This document shows, piece by piece, positions 31,248-33,550 of a stretch of DNA of 33,550 nucleotides. The stretch spans positions 1 to 33,550 of the forward strand of contig JAUYTV010000019.1 of NCBI GenBank assembly GCA_030694985.1, given 5' to 3'. The DNA comes from Methanoregula sp. (GTDB lineage: Archaea; Halobacteriota; Methanomicrobia; Methanomicrobiales; Methanospirillaceae). The notes under the pieces were generated by a model. It saw only the letters and a list, made by a program, of their open reading frames with translations. It was not told the origin of the DNA and did no database searches. Each line of letters starts with the position of its first letter. The stretch's first letter is position 1. Made by a program: the position numbers and the translations under genes.

Positions 31248-33550
31248 TATGACTCATCTCCTGTCATGCGCCACATGCCTTTTGGAATCGTCATCTCGAA
31301 CCGTGCACCTTTTCCCGGTTCGCCGGTTTCGCAGAGAGTAATACCGGTGATGTCAAGAATTTCCCCGGCAAGGAAAAGCCCGACACCTTTCTTCTTCTGG
31401 AAGTCCGGCGAAAATATTTTCTTCTTACTGTCTTCTGCAATACCCACGCCATCGTCTTCAAAGAACAGCGTTACGGACTCCGGGCCCTGAGTAAACCGAA
31501 ACACCGCCCTGGTTGCTGTTTTTCCGTGAGTGAGTGTATTGTCTGCAAGAATCTGGAAAACCTTTTCGAGCAGGGGATCGGCAAAGATTTCGAGATCCTC
31601 CAGCTGAACCGTATGATTTATTTTCAGGAAATCAAGATGGGAAATTGCCAGGAGAAATACATGGTTGGCATTCTGCCATTTTGGCGGTTTGATACCAAGA
31701 TCCTGGTAACTCTGTGAAAATGTTAGAGAATGGGTGATTTTCTGGAGTATCTCGTCCTGTTTATCGACAAACCCGGTGATTCGTGTATCAGTCACCTCAT
31801 CTTTTATAATCTGAACATATGCTGAAAGTGAAAAAACGGAATTCCGGATGTCGTTAAACGTTACATAATTTAAGAGACTCAGTTTCTTCTTTGCCTGCAC
31901 CAGGGCTTTTTGTGACCGGGTGCGTTCGGAAATATCACTGATAATGTGAACTGCACTCACCACATCCCCATTGGCATTTATTATCGGGTCCACGGTCACT
32001 TGCAGCCACCTGTTTCCGTCCCGCATCGCGATCTCGGTGAGCTCCCGTTTCTTACTGACCAGCATACGCTTTCGTGGACAACTGTCATTTGGGCATTCAG
32101 TCCCATGAACCAGTTCGAAACAGTTCATACCTACTACCTGACCAGTTGGTGTACCGAACATGGATTCTGCTGCCTTATTCGTGCGAAGAATCTGGCCGTC
32201 GGGAGTAATAAGAGTGATCCAGTCGGATATGGCATCGAATGTTGATTCCCATTCCTCCTTTTTGAGTGCAAGCATATCATACTGCGCCCGCAGCTCTTCT
32301 TCCTGAGCCGTAAGCTGTTCATAGGCTCCCCGCAGTTCTTCTTCGGCACGTTTCCTGTCCGTAATATCGGTAAGAACGGTTAATGTTGCCTGGCTTTTCC
32401 GGTTGGAGATTTGGGTTGCCCGTACCACAACCCTGCGTTGCTCTCCTGATTGTGTGATAATTTCTATCTCATAAGGTTCAACTGCGACTCCCTGGCACAG
32501 GAGCCGGGTGATTTTTTTGATCAGATCGTGATATGCCGGGGCAGCATAGGACAGGACAGATGTTCCAATAATCTGTTCCGGAGTTTTTCCAACGAGGCGA
32601 GCTCCCTCTGCATTGACAAAGACAATGGTTTCTCCTTCATGAATGATGACATAGTCCGGAAGCTGTGCCTCCAGCTGCTGGTAAATTGCTTCACTGTCCC
32701 GTAGCGCCTTTTCGGTATTTTTGAATTCCGTGATATCCCGGAGCGTTCCAATAAACTCTTTAACGGAACCATCAGGATTTTTTATGGGCACAATAGTGAT
32801 GAGGCCATCCCTGATCGTTCCATCCTGTTTCTTATACTGCATGGGATATTCTTTGATATGTCCGTCCCGCTCAACAAGCTTTAAGAATGCAGCCCGCTCT
32901 TCGGGATGTGCATAGACCGAAGAAACGGGTAATCCGAATACTTCGTCCCTTGTCGCATAGCCAAAAATCCGCAACAAGGCATCATTACAATCAGTCCACT
33001 TCCCCTCAGGTGTCGTGATGAATACGCTGTCAAGTGTAGCATTGAAAAACTGGTGGTACCGGGTCTCACTCTCGCGAAGCGCCAGTTCCTGCCTTGTCAG
33101 ATCCTCCAGGTTGGCACGGAGTTCCTCTTCAGTTGCAGCGATCTGTTCGCAGAAAGCCCCGAGGCTCTCGTTTTTCTTAAGCCGTGCCTGTTCTGCCCGG
33201 TTCTGAGTTACTGCATAACGTATCTTGTTCGAAAGTTCGGGGAATTGTGCTTTGATATCCCCTTCTTTCTGAATATAAAAATCAGCGCCATTGTTGAGCG
33301 CCTCGATGACAACATCTTCGCGCCCCCGACCGGTGAAAATGATGAACGGTGTTGTATTCCCTGATGCTTTGACCTGTTTGAGGAATTCTATCCCGTCCAT
33401 ATCCGGCATCTGGTAATCGGAAATGATGGCATCATACCGTTCCATGTTCAGGTGTTTGAGTGCATCAGGAGCGGAGGAAAGAGTATCTACAGCAAATTCT
33501 CCCCCTCTCTCCAGGTACAGTTTCCCTATTTCAAGAAGGGAGGATTCGTC
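31247..33550 (-). CDS. Receiver-PAS histidine-kinase-like protein lacking the phospho-acceptor His (start beyond window)
   Basis: The frame is open to the right edge: at 33550 it already reads DESSLLEIGKLYLERGGEF, the middle of a receiver domain, so the true start lies outside. The receiver ends by about 33190 (Asp in IISDYQMPDMDG). A coiled coil, PAS1 (about 33060-32710), PAS2 (32700-32360), another coiled coil and PAS3 (32250-31920, with CFELVHGTECPNDSCP) follow. The kinase-like module ends the protein. Its H-box reads YVTFNDIRNSVFSL where relatives have SITRHDINNQL, so His is Asn (codon 31853-31855). The N-box (LADNTLTHG) and G-boxes (EDDGVGIAED, GVGLFLAGEIL) remain. It overlaps the next kinase gene by one base. 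Probably an ATP-binding partner for the intact kinase. Confidence 0.9.
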   Translation of the reverse strand, partial: DESSLLEIGKLYLERGGEFAVDTLSSAPDALKHLNMERYDAIISDYQMPDMDGIEFLKQVKASGNTTPFIIFTGRGREDVVIEALNNGADFYIQKEGDIKAQFPELSNKIRYAVTQNRAEQARLKKNESLGAFCEQIAATEEELRANLEDLTRQELALRESETRYHQFFNATLDSVFITTPEGKWTDCNDALLRIFGYATRDEVFGLPVSSVYAHPEERAAFLKLVERDGHIKEYPMQYKKQDGTIRDGLITIVPIKNPDGSVKEFIGTLRDITEFKNTEKALRDSEAIYQQLEAQLPDYVIIHEGETIVFVNAEGARLVGKTPEQIIGTSVLSYAAPAYHDLIKKITRLLCQGVAVEPYEIEIITQSGEQRRVVVRATQISNRKSQATLTVLTDITDRKRAEEELRGAYEQLTAQEEELRAQYDMLALKKEEWESTFDAISDWITLITPDGQILRTNKAAESMFGTPTGQVVGMNCFELVHGTECPNDSCPRKRMLVSKKRELTEIAMRDGNRWLQVTVDPIINANGDVVSAVHIISDISERTRSQKALVQAKKKLSLLNYVTFNDIRNSVFSLSAYVQIIKDEVTDTRITGFVDKQDEILQKITHSLTFSQSYQDLGIKPPKWQNANHVFLLAISHLDFLKINHTVQLEDLEIFADPLLEKVFQILADNTLTHGKTATRAVFRFTQGPESVTLFFEDDGVGIAEDSKKKIFSPDFQKKKGVGLFLAGEILDITGITLCETGEPGKGARFEMTIPKGMWRMTGDES

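Noticed and set aside
1-33550. CRISPR array
   Set aside because: No regularly spaced repeat units of 20-40 bases were seen; the repeats present are single pairs.

Overview
The window looks like chromosome from a methanogenic archaeon, most likely of the Methanomicrobiales (Methanoregula-like). This is an inference. It rests on AT-rich TATA-type promoters with several apparently leaderless genes, GGTGA/GGAGG ribosome sites, sensor kinases whose H-box reads SITRHDINNQL after strings of PAS domains, and many small membrane proteins. No rRNA, tRNA or CRISPR array was seen. Both ends cut through genes: a polyphosphate kinase 2 on the left and a response-regulator/PAS/kinase gene on the right.

Layout. 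1-4417 (minus strand) holds PPK2 and an overlapping pair of ABC exporter half-transporters with one degenerate ATPase site (TM287/288 type). 4617-5462 holds a small orphan ORF and a FUSC-like membrane protein. 5764-7857 is a tight plus-strand operon of six small genes: a lone Cdc48-N-like domain with a Lys/Ala-rich tail, a membrane-anchored coiled coil, three related proteins sharing a Y-x-D-[KR]...[DE]-E-W-[DQ]-L motif, and an eight-cysteine FYVE/RING-like zinc finger. It is followed by an orphan six-TM protein. 9216-11763 holds a secreted metallophosphoesterase and two tandem CSIC-headed four-TM paralogues with apparently leaderless starts. 12174-14961 (minus) holds an HdeD-like protein, an unknown two-TM protein, and a protein joining a four-helix voltage-sensor-like domain to a CorA pore. 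15247-18940 holds a lipoprotein, a DHA2 drug exporter and a REC-histidine kinase.

19058-24748 is an accessory, defence-like island. It contains an Eco57I/type IIG-like methyltransferase with a ruined NPPY motif; an XRE-ImmA/IrrE plus DUF4411 pair whose second gene carries an in-frame amber codon; a remnant repeating the methyltransferase 3' end on the far side of that pair; an AbrB/PIN toxin-antitoxin pair; and a frameshifted SnoaL-like gene. 24749-25145 holds an orphan promoter and hairpins that could be a small RNA. 25146-33550 (minus) is a signalling locus: two tandem multi-PAS kinases joined by a one-base stop/start overlap, then three overlapping small genes, two of them paralogous membrane proteins.

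The best candidates for something undescribed are the voltage-sensor/CorA fusion (13399-14961) and the EWDL coiled-coil/zinc-finger operon (5764-7857). The asparagine-for-histidine kinase paired with an intact kinase (31247-33550) and the broken DUF4411 module with its flanking repeat come next.
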